From assembly GCF_000015865.1 (NCBI RefSeq), contig NC_009012.1:2597081-2661080 (forward strand): DNA of 64,000 bases, read 5' to 3'. The notes under the pieces are model-generated. The model saw nothing but the letters and a program-made list of their open reading frames with translations, was not told the DNA's origin and did not search any database. Every line of letters starts with the position of its first letter. The stretch's first letter is position 1. This DNA is from Acetivibrio thermocellus ATCC 27405 (GTDB lineage: Bacteria > Bacillota > Clostridia > Acetivibrionales > Acetivibrionaceae). Positions 49,173 through 58,869 of the stretch are shown one piece after another. The translations under genes were made by a program, and so were the position numbers.

Positions 49173-51689
49173 TTAATAATAATTTGAAAATTGCTGCGTC
49201 AACCACATTGACTGGCTGTTCATTGCATCGAGCATTTTTTCCATTGCCGCGAACTTGCTGTAATAATATTCTTCTTTTTTATAGATTTTTACAAGCATTT
49301 CGTCAATCAAGGTCTCTTTTGCCTTAATTTCATTCACTATTAAGTTGTCATATTCCGTCAAATCTCCTGCAATTCCCGCTTTTTCAAGCAAGATACCTTT
49401 CTTTCCGTTGGCATTTCTTGTTATCCTTATGTTGTCCTGGAGTATGTCATAAATCCTTTGGGCTATTCCGGCTTCCTTGTATCTTACAGCCCTTTTGTTC
49501 GGGTCGTTTAAAGCCTCGCTGTATGTATATTGTGAGCCCTGGGTAAAGAGCTGGACCACTGCGTCATAATTATCAGTAAGTGCCGCCCTGAGCTTTTCTT
49601 CGTCTATGACAAGTTTTCCTTTATCCTGGTATGATCCGGTTGTAATTCCTATCTGATAAAGGCTCAGGGAACATCCTTCCACCTTGTCATATAAAGCTCT
49701 CCTCAAGTTTGTCACAATATTCTCCAATATGCTGTCGCTTCTTAGCAAACCTGACTTTGCTTTTTGCTCCCATAACTTTATATCGTCTTCACTCATTGCT
49801 TTCTTCTGGTCGTCCGTGAGGGGCAGGTAATCCCTGTATCTTTCTTCCGTAAGCACAGAGTTGATTTTGGCAAGCATTTCATTATAGCTGTTCACAAAAT
49901 TCTTTATATTTTCAACAACAGCATCTATGTCCGCCTTAACATCAATCTTTACCGGTTCGGAAGAGACTCCCTTAAGTGAGTAGGTTACTCCTTCTATGGT
50001 AAATTCATTGGTGCTTCGCTTCATGCCGGTAACCCCGTCCAAGTCAAACTCGGCATCCGTACCGGCAGTATAGGTTCCTCCGATAAGTCCCATGGCTTTT
50101 AACAAACCATTGGCAGGGTCTGTATCGGTTAATTCTATTTCCGAAGTCGCTCCCATAGTTTTCGATTCCATAATAAACCTGTCGTTGAGGGAGTCATAGG
50201 TTATTTTGACCCCTGCACTGCTGGAATTAATGGCATTCATTACATCACTTAATGTTGCATTTGCATAAGTCTTGCCCACATCAATGGTTTGACCGTTTAT
50301 GGTGAAAACAACATTGGCATCAGGATCTGCAATATTCAAATCATTTTTGAAAATTGTGCTTAATGAATCAAGCTTTGTCGTTAAAGATATCCTGTTGCTC
50401 CTGTTGTCATTTGCGGTAAATCCCAGCTTTTCCAGTCCATCCTCGGGACCCTTCTTAAATATCAGTCTGTCCGCCCCTCCGGTTGAAAAAACAAGTCTGC
50501 TGCCGGAAGCATCTTTTGTTACATTTACAGTGCCTCCCAGCTGGTTCTGAATGTACGATGCCAGCTCATCCAAATCATTATAGTCCTTGTCTATTTCAAT
50601 GATTTTGTCAACGCCATTTATATTAATAATAAAAGTTTTACCCTTTTCATTTCCGCTCAAATCAATAACTGTCGAGCTTGTTGCAGTTATAGTGGCTCCG
50701 TCGGAAAATCCCAGCTTGTCCAGCACATTGTTGGAATCTCCGGAAGTCAGCTTCACTGTTTCTCCCGAAACAGAAATAAAGGTTAATTTGCTTCCGTCAT
50801 TGCTCACATGCACTTTACCGCTCAGCTCTGAATTACTGTCAATGGCTTGCTGAATTTTTGCGACAAGGTCATCTATACTCGTTGCATCTGAAATATTTAT
50901 GGTTTGCGCCGTGCCGTTTCCAACTGTTATTTTAAAACTGCCGTCGGTATATAATGAAAAATCGGAGTTTACATCCGAATTTCCTGTAATGAAATTTTTC
51001 TGTCCATTGGAAAAACCTAAAGATGAAATATAGTTGTTTGCTGTATCGCTTATACTTAATGTACTGCCGTTTAAAAGACATTTAAACTCTATCGAGCCGC
51101 CTGTTGTGACAACATCTATCTTTCCCGTTCCAAAGGCTTTTGCCAGGGCAGACTCAAGTTTTGTTTCAAGGTCACTGAGGCTGGTATAATCCTCCAGCGC
51201 TATTGTCTTTGTAACTCCGTCCAGGGTAACATTTATTTCTTTGCCCTGAAGCGACAAAGTGTTTACCGCATTACTCCCTTTAATACCGTCAACCAATCCT
51301 GAGGTACCTACAATCTTTGCCGCAGACGCAAGGGAGTGCACCGTTATGCTGTGAACCTTGGAAGCCGCCGATGCATTGGCGGTTACCGTAACAACTGACT
51401 CATTGCTTGAGCTTATTTTAAAGGATGTAAAAGCACTTTGAGAAGTAAAATTTGTTTTGGGCTTCAAAACGTTGAAATACTCATCTGTAATACTTCTCAA
51501 TTTGTTTATTATATCCCTGTATATATCCCGCTTCCATTCCAGTATCTGCTTCTCCTGTTTTATCTTGTCAACCTTTGCCCTCTCAACGCTCATGAGCTGT
51601 TCTATAATAGCATCGGTATCAAGACCCGAGGATATACCTGTCAATCTTATTCTGCTGTTGATCAAATTTGATATGTTATTGACCGCCAC
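49173..51689 (-). CDS. fliD: Flagellar filament cap protein FliD
   Basis: 838-aa filament cap that folds and inserts flagellin at the tip. The conserved N-terminus RLTGISSGLDTDAIIEQLM and the C-terminal FliD_C region (VENIKNFVNSYNEMLAKIN; QFSNYY end) are clear. The middle holds several repeated Flagellin_IN-type motifs (YTSLSDLETKLESAL, DATSIDDLVAKIQQAI, DYNDLDELASYIQNQL), making it long for the family. GTG 51689 is preferred, 9 bases after GAGAGGGG; TTG 51698 overlaps the flaG stop. Confidence 0.94.
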   Translation of the reverse strand: MAVNNISNLINSRIRLTGISSGLDTDAIIEQLMSVERAKVDKIKQEKQILEWKRDIYRDIINKLRSITDEYFNVLKPKTNFTSQSAFTSFKISSSNESVVTVTANASAASKVHSITVHSLASAAKIVGTSGLVDGIKGSNAVNTLSLQGKEINVTLDGVTKTIALEDYTSLSDLETKLESALAKAFGTGKIDVVTTGGSIEFKCLLNGSTLSISDTANNYISSLGFSNGQKNFITGNSDVNSDFSLYTDGSFKITVGNGTAQTINISDATSIDDLVAKIQQAIDSNSELSGKVHVSNDGSKLTFISVSGETVKLTSGDSNNVLDKLGFSDGATITATSSTVIDLSGNEKGKTFIININGVDKIIEIDKDYNDLDELASYIQNQLGGTVNVTKDASGSRLVFSTGGADRLIFKKGPEDGLEKLGFTANDNRSNRISLTTKLDSLSTIFKNDLNIADPDANVVFTINGQTIDVGKTYANATLSDVMNAINSSSAGVKITYDSLNDRFIMESKTMGATSEIELTDTDPANGLLKAMGLIGGTYTAGTDAEFDLDGVTGMKRSTNEFTIEGVTYSLKGVSSEPVKIDVKADIDAVVENIKNFVNSYNEMLAKINSVLTEERYRDYLPLTDDQKKAMSEDDIKLWEQKAKSGLLRSDSILENIVTNLRRALYDKVEGCSLSLYQIGITTGSYQDKGKLVIDEEKLRAALTDNYDAVVQLFTQGSQYTYSEALNDPNKRAVRYKEAGIAQRIYDILQDNIRITRNANGKKGILLEKAGIAGDLTEYDNLIVNEIKAKETLIDEMLVKIYKKEEYYYSKFAAMEKMLDAMNSQSMWLTQQFSNYY

Positions 51690-51694
51690 CGATT

Positions 51695-52090
51695 TCAACC
51701 CCTCTCATTCACTATGATTCCTGCCATTTCCAGCATTGCCGCTACCATATCCAATATTTTCTCCGGCGGTATCTCCCTTATAACTTCCTTGGTCTCGGAA
51801 TCAATAACCTTTACCATGATTTCTTTACTTTTCTCGTGTATGGAAAATTCCAGTTCTGTATGAATACCGTTTATAGCCTTGTTTGCCTTCTCAATTGCCT
51901 TTATAATTGCCCTTTGTGACAAACCTGCTTCGCTTTCGTTTCCCGACACAGATACATCCACATGCGTTTTTTTCTCATTCGATGCTTCTTTACCAAAATT
52001 GTTGCTAGAATTTACAGTATTAGGCTGATAATCTTTGTACTGAGTTTTCAGAACCTGTAAATTTGCAGCATCCATGCTTTCAATTTTCAT
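51695..52090 (-). CDS. flaG: FlaG-family flagellar protein
   Basis: 131 aa. A variable N-terminus (1-60) precedes the FlaG domain: ELEFSIHEKSKEIMVKVIDS and EVIREIPPEKILDMVAAMLE. FlaG influences filament length in several bacteria. ATG 52090 follows GGAGGG. It ends just before fliD. Confidence 0.93.
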   Translation of the reverse strand: MKIESMDAANLQVLKTQYKDYQPNTVNSSNNFGKEASNEKKTHVDVSVSGNESEAGLSQRAIIKAIEKANKAINGIHTELEFSIHEKSKEIMVKVIDSETKEVIREIPPEKILDMVAAMLEMAGIIVNERG

Positions 52091-52153
52091 AATAATCCCT
52101 CCGTGAATCTTTCTCATAAAAAATATCGGAGGATTATTAAAATTAATTTAGCA

Positions 52154-53104
52154 TTAAGTTGCAAGCGTGCTTCTTATCCACTCTTCGGTTCTTTTTATGC
52201 CTTCCTCCAAAGAAACTTTCGGTGTCCATCCCAAAAGCTCTTTGGCCTTTTGATAGTTGCACAGAAGCTTCGCTATCTCGCTTTGGGGATGAATATGGGG
52301 CACATGTACTATTTTTTCTTTGTCCTTTGCTATCAAAAGGGCAAGATCATTTATACTTATATCCCTTCCCAGTCCGGCATTTATTATTTCTCCGTTTACT
52401 CTGTCGGAATATCCTGCCCGTACAACAAATTCCGCACAGTCTTCAACATAAAGAAGATCTCTTGTCTGGCATCCGTCCCCATATATATTGAGAGGAAGTC
52501 CTTCCAAATTCCTCCTTATGAAAATCGCCACAACGCCGCCCTCACCGCTGGATTTCTGCATAGGACCGTAAGTATTGAAGGGGCGTATAACCACCGCCGG
52601 CAGCTTATAGGCGTACCAGTAAGACAAAACCATATTCTCTCCTGCAATCTTGCTGCCCGCATAGGGAGAGGCCGGTTTTGTGGGATGGGCCTCGGTTATT
52701 CCGTTTTCATCGTTTGCCCTGTCATACACCATGCAGGTGCTCATGAAAACAATTTTAGTGTTGTGCTTTCTGCATTGTTCCAGCACATTGAAAGTACCCA
52801 CCACATCATTTTGAAATGTTGTACCCGGGTCGTCAATGCTGTCCTGCACGTTAATACTCGCCGCCAGGTGATAGCATATGTCAAACTTGTTTTCAAAAAG
52901 GGTTTCAAGAACAGGAATGTTTTTAATGTCACCTTCAACAAATCCGGCAAAGTTGGGATTTGACAGAAATTCTTCGATATTTTTGCGCTGACCGTTGGAA
53001 AGGTCGTCCAAAACCCATACCTTGTGTCCGTCCTCCAAAAGTCTTTTAACCACCCAGCGCCCTATAAATCCGGCTCCTCCAGTTACCAATATGTTCAAGC
53101 CCAA
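52154..53104 (-). CDS. NAD-dependent sugar epimerase/dehydratase (extended SDR)
   Basis: 316 aa. The Rossmann motif ILVTGGAGFIG starts the protein. MSTCMVYD provides the catalytic Ser/Thr region, and YAGSK the Tyr and Lys. RPFNTYGPMQKSSGEGGVVA and IYGDGCQTRDLLYVED are typical of UDP-sugar 4-epimerases. The specific substrate is unknown. It is the last glycan gene before flaG, 9 bases after pseC. Standard pseudaminic acid synthesis does not need it, so it may serve a further sugar or a modification. The start is TTG 53104 or TTG 53098; the RBS AAAGGA fits either poorly. Confidence 0.85.
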   Translation of the reverse strand: MGLNILVTGGAGFIGRWVVKRLLEDGHKVWVLDDLSNGQRKNIEEFLSNPNFAGFVEGDIKNIPVLETLFENKFDICYHLAASINVQDSIDDPGTTFQNDVVGTFNVLEQCRKHNTKIVFMSTCMVYDRANDENGITEAHPTKPASPYAGSKIAGENMVLSYWYAYKLPAVVIRPFNTYGPMQKSSGEGGVVAIFIRRNLEGLPLNIYGDGCQTRDLLYVEDCAEFVVRAGYSDRVNGEIINAGLGRDISINDLALLIAKDKEKIVHVPHIHPQSEIAKLLCNYQKAKELLGWTPKVSLEEGIKRTEEWIRSTLAT

Positions 53105-53113
53105 TCATCCTTT

Positions 53114-54283
53114 CTATATGATATGTTTTTGAATTACGTCCTTAACATTGGAAATTACATACAGAATATCTTCCTTTTCCATCTTAGGAAACAGCGGAAG
53201 GGTTATTATTCTTTCATAAAAATCTTCAGCATTAGGACACAAACCTTTTTTATATCCCAGTTTTCTGTAAAACGGATGGTAATACACAGGAATGTAGTGG
53301 ACATTTACTCCTATCCGTCTTTCCTTAAGCTCCTCAAATATCTTCTTTCTGTCACAATTAAGCCTTTCCGTTTTCAACTTTAAGATATACAAATGCCATG
53401 AGGAGTCTGTACCGTCAAGCTGGTACGGCACAACCACCTCATCAACGGACTTAAAAGCTTCAGTGTAGAGCTTTGCATAATCTCTTCTTAATTGCAGGAA
53501 TTTATCGGATTTTTTTAGCTGACTTATGCCCAATGCAGCCTGAATATCGGTCATTCTGTAATTATAGCCCAAATACTGCTGCTCATAATACCACGGGCCA
53601 TGGTTCTCCAATAAATCTCCCGTTTCCCTCGTTATTCCATGCGTCCTGAAAAGAGTGAGTTTTTTATACAATTCTTCGCTGTTTGTCACAATTGCGCCGC
53701 CTTCACCGGTCGTAATATGCTTTACCGGATGAAAACTAAAGGTGGTCATATCTCCAAGACTTCCGATTTTTCTGCCTTTATATTCCGCTCCGAGGGCATG
53801 GGCTCCGTCCTCTATCACCAAAAGATTGTATTCTTCTGCAATTTTCAATATTTCATCCATATCACAGGGCTGGCCGGTAAAATGCACCGGTATTATTGCC
53901 TTGGTTTTTTCGGTAATCCTGGCCCTGATTTCTTTCGGATCAATGTTGTATGTATCAGGATCAATATCGGCAAAAACGGGCTTTGCCCCCATATACAGCA
54001 AGCAGTTGGCAGAAGCGGCAAAAGTAATGGGAGTTGTGATTACTTCGTCCCCCTCTTTTATTCCGGCGGCAAAACATGCCGCATGAAGTGCCGCAGTACC
54101 GTTGGACACGGCAACAGCATACTTTGCACCGGTATACCGTGCCAGATTTTCTTCAAATTCCTTTACTTTGGGGCCCGTGGTCAGATAATCTCCTCTTAAT
54201 ACCTCAACCACGGCATTAATATCATCTTCCTCAATCCATTGGCACCCGTAAGGTATGAATTTCTGCTCCGCACTTTTCTCCAT
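53114..54283 (-). CDS. pseC: UDP-4-amino-4,6-dideoxy-AltNAc transaminase (PseC)
   Basis: 389-aa PLP aminotransferase of the DegT/DnrJ family; third-step context in pseudaminic acid synthesis after PseB. YGCQWIEEDDINAVVEVL at the N-terminus, VSNGTAALHAACFA, and PLP lysine in SFHPVKHITTGEGGA match PseC. The ribosome binding site GGGAG is well placed. It stands 58 bases downstream of pseG. Confidence 0.92.
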   Translation of the reverse strand: MEKSAEQKFIPYGCQWIEEDDINAVVEVLRGDYLTTGPKVKEFEENLARYTGAKYAVAVSNGTAALHAACFAAGIKEGDEVITTPITFAASANCLLYMGAKPVFADIDPDTYNIDPKEIRARITEKTKAIIPVHFTGQPCDMDEILKIAEEYNLLVIEDGAHALGAEYKGRKIGSLGDMTTFSFHPVKHITTGEGGAIVTNSEELYKKLTLFRTHGITRETGDLLENHGPWYYEQQYLGYNYRMTDIQAALGISQLKKSDKFLQLRRDYAKLYTEAFKSVDEVVVPYQLDGTDSSWHLYILKLKTERLNCDRKKIFEELKERRIGVNVHYIPVYYHPFYRKLGYKKGLCPNAEDFYERIITLPLFPKMEKEDILYVISNVKDVIQKHII

Positions 54284-54341
54284 ATGTATTTCTCCCTGTA
54301 AAATGTAGTTTGTATAACGTGGATTTAAGGAAATGATAATT

Positions 54342-55406
54342 TCACGAAGTTATTTTCATTATTTCCTCAACCACACGTTTTACCCCTTCTCCGTCCACCA
54401 GCTTTTGCATCTTTCTGCTGAAAAGCACTCTTTTTTCATAATCCCCGCACAAAGACTTAACCTTTCGCAAAAGCTCCCTGTCATCAAGCTCTTCATGCCA
54501 GCCCAGGCTGATTATGTAACCTTCGGAAGACAACATATCCACCATTTCCCTTTGGTTATCAGCAATAACAACAGCCAGGGCAGGTGTCCCGCAGGCGCAA
54601 AGCTCATACAATGTGCTTCCCCCTGCAGATATTGCAACATCGGATTTTAGCATTACTTCCGACATTCGCAAAACATTTTCATGCAATACAACATTCGGGT
54701 TTCTTTCGGACAGCTCTCTAAACTTGTCCGCATTGGTAAAACCGCTGCCCACAACAATATTGATTCTCACATCTTTAAATTCTTCTTCCGGCAGGATGGC
54801 ATTTGCAAGCCTCAGAGTCAGGTTAAAAGGGTCTGAGCCTCCTGTTGTTATCATTATTTCCCGCACATCCCTGTTTATTATTCTCTCGGGCAAATTTTTA
54901 AATTCATCCCTTATGAGATTATATTTCAAGCCCAAAAGCATAAGCTCGTCATCGCTGTATTTGGCATAATTTAATGCTGGGGCTGTAATGTTTCCGTTTA
55001 TCAGCACATCCACAGGATATACAAATTTATTAAGATCATCAATGTAGCAAAGCTTTCTTACATGCGGCTTCAGCTTCAAAAAAAACTCCCGGCTGACGTT
55101 ATAGGAGTCAATAATCAGCACATCCAGATTAAATGCTCTAATTCGGCAGATTATTTCTTCCGCGTCTTCCTCCAGCTCCGAAGCATCTCCATAGAAAAAG
55201 CCTCCCGAATTCCTGCTTTTTCGGTACGGCATTTCCAAAACTTCAAAGTTGTCCTGCCTTATCCTTGAAATTCCCTGTTCAAACCGGCTTAAGAAATATA
55301 CATTGGCGCCGGCATTTCTAAATCCTTTTGCCAGCGACAGGCAGCGCATTATATGTCCCATGCCGATATTGGCACTTCCGTCAACTCTGATTCCTATATT
55401 CAGCAT
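54342..55406 (-). CDS. pseG: UDP-2,4-diacetamido-2,4,6-trideoxy-L-altropyranose hydrolase (PseG)
   Basis: 354-aa GT-B-like hydrolase releasing UDP before PseI acts. GIRVDGSANIGMGHIMRCLS carries the catalytic His. The C-terminal nucleotide site ISAGGSTLYELCACGTP is typical. GAGAGG precedes the ATG. It lies 9 bases after the deacetylase gene. Confidence 0.93.
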   Translation of the reverse strand: MLNIGIRVDGSANIGMGHIMRCLSLAKGFRNAGANVYFLSRFEQGISRIRQDNFEVLEMPYRKSRNSGGFFYGDASELEEDAEEIICRIRAFNLDVLIIDSYNVSREFFLKLKPHVRKLCYIDDLNKFVYPVDVLINGNITAPALNYAKYSDDELMLLGLKYNLIRDEFKNLPERIINRDVREIMITTGGSDPFNLTLRLANAILPEEEFKDVRINIVVGSGFTNADKFRELSERNPNVVLHENVLRMSEVMLKSDVAISAGGSTLYELCACGTPALAVVIADNQREMVDMLSSEGYIISLGWHEELDDRELLRKVKSLCGDYEKRVLFSRKMQKLVDGEGVKRVVEEIMKITS

Positions 55407-55415
55407 ATCAACCTC

Positions 55416-56099
55416 TCAGACAACTTTTCTGATCAATTCAAAGGCTTCCGCATATTTTTTGCCCACTACCGTTCCCCACCTTGCTGCAATTATTTCCAAT
55501 GCTTTTATCGACCTCGGATGGGGATAATCTCTTATCTCGGATTTATAACACTCCATAGCCTTAAGTTTGGCATCAATTGTATCGTCAATACCTATAAAAA
55601 CATTAGGTTTAAATACATTGCCTCCATATTTAAAATTCCATTCAGTGGATGACGGAGTCTCAAAACAGTATATTTCTTTTACCGGGTATTCTCCCACAGG
55701 CCTTGAAGCAGTAATTACCGCTTCAAAGGTTCTTCTGTGGTCAATATTCAAATCTCCATAGTGATGGGTATATATTATTTGAGGTTTGAGTCTTTGAATA
55801 TACTTGTCCACTTCCTTTATAATGTCCAGCAAATCCACGGAATCAAACCGGTTGTCGGGAAAATCGGAAAAGTAAACATTTCTAAATCCAAGAATCTCAG
55901 CGGCCTTCAGCGTCTGACTTTTCAGCTCACTTAAGGTGTTTTTGTCCCAATCTTCTCTTTTTTCCGCCCGGGAAGTCATACCTTCGCCTAAAATCAGGCA
56001 ATCTGCCACATCTCCGTTATTGACGTGTCTGCAAATCGTACCTCCGACTCCAAGCAGTTCATCATCGGGATGTGCCGCCACAACCAATATATTACTCAT
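55416..56099 (-). CDS. PIG-L/LmbE-family N-deacetylase
   Basis: 227-aa zinc deacetylase. AHPDDELLGVGGT holds the catalytic Asp and two metal ligands, and THHYGDLNIDHR the third His. Family members remove acetyl from GlcNAc-type sugars. It overlaps the end of the formyltransferase-like gene by 8 bases, so the two are coupled. In this operon it may free an amino group for a different acyl group. ATG 56099 has GAGGG about 8 bases upstream; GTG 56108 falls inside that site. Confidence 0.9.
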   Translation of the reverse strand: MSNILVVAAHPDDELLGVGGTICRHVNNGDVADCLILGEGMTSRAEKREDWDKNTLSELKSQTLKAAEILGFRNVYFSDFPDNRFDSVDLLDIIKEVDKYIQRLKPQIIYTHHYGDLNIDHRRTFEAVITASRPVGEYPVKEIYCFETPSSTEWNFKYGGNVFKPNVFIGIDDTIDAKLKAMECYKSEIRDYPHPRSIKALEIIAARWGTVVGKKYAEAFELIRKVV

Positions 56100-56784
56100 T
56101 TTCGTCACCCTCTATTATTTCCACGTCCGCAATAATTTTTCCGTTTTTCATGGATGCTCTTGAAAATTCCAGCCTGTACTTTCCGTATTTAATAAATGCC
56201 CTGGGATATCCTTCTCCGTCCAGCATTCTGATATAATCATATATTTTCTCCAAATCAAAATCCGGGCTTATTTCGCTTTGCTCCGGTTTTCTTCTCTGAA
56301 ATACCGTGGCTTCACCCTCCTGCTTTTGCGGTACGGGTCTTTTTGTGAGAAGTTCCGGAATCATGTCGTTAAATATTATTTTAGACGCCCGCATAAAAAT
56401 CTCTTCTGCCGTACCGTAAAGGTCCAAATCCCTTTTAAAGAATATATCTCCGGTATCTATTCCGCCGTCCACTTTTATGGCAGATATCTTTGTTTTCTTG
56501 ATTCCCCTTTCAATAAGATTCTGAAGTGGGCTTCCTCCCCTTCCGAAAGGCAGGTCCGTCATATGGAAAACCACACACGTAAAGTTTTCAAATATCTCCT
56601 TCGGAATAATCCATGACCAATGGGGAAACAGAATATACTCAGGGTTAATAAGCTTTACTTTTTCAAAAGTAAGTTCATCCTTATTCGTAATTATAGTTGT
56701 ATTGTACTTTGACTCGTTTTCTTTTTTAAACTTTTGCGCATTTTTTATGTTCCATGACTTTGTGGTGGCAATAATTATGTTCAT
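56092..56784 (-). CDS. Formyltransferase-family protein (formyl_trans_N type)
   Basis: 230 aa. The central motif FHMTDLPFGRGGSPLQNLI aligns with the H-xxLLPxxRGxxP segment of formyltransferases, and GGIDTGDIFFKRDL supplies the conserved Asp. In Fmt and sugar N-formyltransferases the pattern is N-x-H; here the Asn position is Val (VVFH), so the normal catalytic Asn is missing. N-terminal folate-binding residues are divergent. ATG 56784 follows GAGGTGA. It lies 26 bases after the VOC gene. It may formylate or otherwise acylate a sugar amine; activity is uncertain. Confidence 0.75.
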   Translation of the reverse strand: MNIIIATTKSWNIKNAQKFKKENESKYNTTIITNKDELTFEKVKLINPEYILFPHWSWIIPKEIFENFTCVVFHMTDLPFGRGGSPLQNLIERGIKKTKISAIKVDGGIDTGDIFFKRDLDLYGTAEEIFMRASKIIFNDMIPELLTKRPVPQKQEGEATVFQRRKPEQSEISPDFDLEKIYDYIRMLDGEGYPRAFIKYGKYRLEFSRASMKNGKIIADVEIIEGDENE

Positions 56785-56810
56785 AATACTCACCTCGTTA
56801 TAAACTTCAT

Positions 56811-57221
56811 TTACCGTGCACCGCATTGTGTACTTTCTTCCACCAATTCAATTATCCCTACATCCCTGTTGTAAAGGAAAGCAACTTTGCAAAAATCAAT
56901 GGCAACCGCACCGGAAGGACTTTCCATCAGGATATAACCCTCTGTTTTCAGTTTTTTTATTGCCTCATCAATATTATCCACGCTATAACATATATGATAC
57001 GGAGTATTGCCTGACTTTGTAATAATGCTGTTTACCGGGGAATCCGCATCCATTGGAGCAACCAGTTCTATGCAATAATCCCCAAGTTCCATAAATTGAA
57101 TTAAAACCTTTCTTGCTTCGTCAGCCACAGTTTCTCCGCGCTTTTTGTATCCGATTTTAAGAAACTCTTCAATGGAAGTTTCCATATTTTTGACCGCATA
57201 TCCCACATGATGTATTTTCAT
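56811..57221 (-). CDS. VOC-superfamily protein (methylmalonyl-CoA epimerase-like)
   Basis: 136 aa, two beta-alpha-beta-beta-beta repeats. IHHVGYAVKNMETSIEEF starts the first and TPYHICYSVDNIDEAIKKL the second. ELVAPMD and IIELVEES contain likely metal-binding acids. It resembles methylmalonyl-CoA epimerase, which acts on an alpha-carbon of an acyl thioester. Beside an ACP and FkbH, a thioester substrate is plausible. Its start overlaps the FkbH stop by 4 bases (ATGA). Confidence 0.8.
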   Translation of the reverse strand: MKIHHVGYAVKNMETSIEEFLKIGYKKRGETVADEARKVLIQFMELGDYCIELVAPMDADSPVNSIITKSGNTPYHICYSVDNIDEAIKKLKTEGYILMESPSGAVAIDFCKVAFLYNRDVGIIELVEESTQCGAR

Positions 57222-58864
57222 AATGCTATCAGCTCCCCGAATTCTTTTCTGGAACACTCACTTAACCTTTCGAAATCCAAAACATATTTTTTATTTCCTT
57301 CTGGGTCAACATCCAAAAGCGTATAACCCAGCCTTTCAAACAAATCCTTTACCGGAGCGTTTTTTTCCGTTGGCCTGTAATATGTAATGAATTTCTTATA
57401 ACCGGCTTTTTTATATAAATCCTCAATGAAACCTATTATCCGGTCTTCGATAAACCTGCCCATGACCCTACAGCTTAGCAAAAAGGTGTCCAGTTCAACT
57501 TCGCTGTCGCTTTTGCGTCTTGTTATTACCACACTTACCATTCCGTTGTCCCCGAATTTGTCACTGACATAAGCCACAAATCCTTCAAATCCTTGGTCAT
57601 TTATTAAAGCCAGAAGTTCCTGTTCGCTATACCTTTTTGTAGTCAAGTTGAACTGATTGGTTTTTTGTGTAAGCTGCGCAGCCCGCTGAACATTTTCCGC
57701 ATTTATTCTGCGAATCTCAATCCTGGTTTCCAAAGACCTTAGAAAATCTTCATACGAAGCACTGGATTTTTGTGCGTCCCTTCGTTTCATATTCTGACGG
57801 TATATTTCGGTTTTCACGGTATCTTCATAAGTCGTGTCCAATGTATAGAAATAATTATTGTAAAGTTCAGTTGCAAAATCCACAAGTTCCGAACTGTCCT
57901 GCGGAAAATCCGGTACAACCACCTCAGGAAGCTCCCTTTTTACACTTTCCCTTTCCACCGGATTATCGTCAATAAACACCATGGAATCAAGTCCAATATT
58001 GAGCTCTTCGGATAAATCCCTTATATTTTGGGATTTCAAATCCCAATTTATTTTCAGCGCGACAAAGTCTTCCTCTTTTAACACCATATGCTTGTGTTCC
58101 CTTATAACCTTTATGGCATCATCAAAATTGTTTTTGGATACCACGGCAAGTATTATCCCCAAATCTTTTATTTCCTTGAGTTTCCTTTGAAAATCCTTAT
58201 ATCTGGCACCTTCCTTGTAATCCGAAAGTTCAATCCCCTCAATACCGGCTTCTCCTACAACGCCGCCCCACAAGGTGTTATCGAGGTCCAAAACCAGGCA
58301 CTTTTTTCTTTTACCCTTAAAAGAAGCAACACATCTGTTAATATACTGCTCCAGCAATTTTTCCGCCTTCATGGAATATTTTATTCCGCCCAAATACCAC
58401 AGCTTTTTAGAATAAAATTGTTCTCTTCCTTTATCCTCCACAATGCTTTTTATATCAAAAACATAAAGATTTTTATATTTTTCGCACAGCAAAAAAAGGC
58501 TGTCTTCCCACAGGAATTCAAGCCTTCTTTCCTTTGACCCGGATTTCGCACTTTCAATTTTTGCCGTCCACAAATCAATATTGCTCACAAAGAAGGTTAT
58601 ATTGGGATTATTCTTCACTGCTTCTTCAATATAGTTTATATTTACGTCAATAATTTCGTTGCTTTCACTCTGGCCTCTTAACATTTCTTCTCCGTCAAGA
58701 ACAATAAAGACCATATCCGGCCCAAATGAATACAATCCGGAATCAGGATTTATTATCTCCTGTATCCATGTCCCATATCCTTCAGTTTTATACACATCAT
58801 ACTGCTTTGACAATCTGCTAATAAGAGAATCCAGATTTACGTTTGAAAGCAGGGACAGTTTCAA
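57218..58864 (-). CDS. FkbH-like HAD-IIIC protein (glyceryl-ACP forming type)
   Basis: 548 aa. An N-terminal SGNH-like region (1-180) is followed by a HAD subfamily IIIC domain (about 185-330) with CLVLDLDNTLWGGVVGEAG as motif I, VVSKNN as motif II and FIDDNPVERE as motif III. The C-terminal 200 residues are a GNAT-like domain (RFIEDRIIGFIEDLYKKAGY). FkbH proteins of polyketide pathways convert 1,3-bisphosphoglycerate to glyceryl-S-ACP. TTG 58864 is chosen as start (8 bases after GGAG, giving KLSLLSNVN, the family start). It lies right after the ACP gene, its expected partner. Confidence 0.9.
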   Translation of the reverse strand: MKLSLLSNVNLDSLISRLSKQYDVYKTEGYGTWIQEIINPDSGLYSFGPDMVFIVLDGEEMLRGQSESNEIIDVNINYIEEAVKNNPNITFFVSNIDLWTAKIESAKSGSKERRLEFLWEDSLFLLCEKYKNLYVFDIKSIVEDKGREQFYSKKLWYLGGIKYSMKAEKLLEQYINRCVASFKGKRKKCLVLDLDNTLWGGVVGEAGIEGIELSDYKEGARYKDFQRKLKEIKDLGIILAVVSKNNFDDAIKVIREHKHMVLKEEDFVALKINWDLKSQNIRDLSEELNIGLDSMVFIDDNPVERESVKRELPEVVVPDFPQDSSELVDFATELYNNYFYTLDTTYEDTVKTEIYRQNMKRRDAQKSSASYEDFLRSLETRIEIRRINAENVQRAAQLTQKTNQFNLTTKRYSEQELLALINDQGFEGFVAYVSDKFGDNGMVSVVITRRKSDSEVELDTFLLSCRVMGRFIEDRIIGFIEDLYKKAGYKKFITYYRPTEKNAPVKDLFERLGYTLLDVDPEGNKKYVLDFERLSECSRKEFGELIAL

Positions 58865-58869
58865 AGTAA

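Noticed and set aside
52103-52963. 286-codon open frame antisense to the epimerase
   Set aside because: Overlaps a clear SDR gene; no domain and no start signals.
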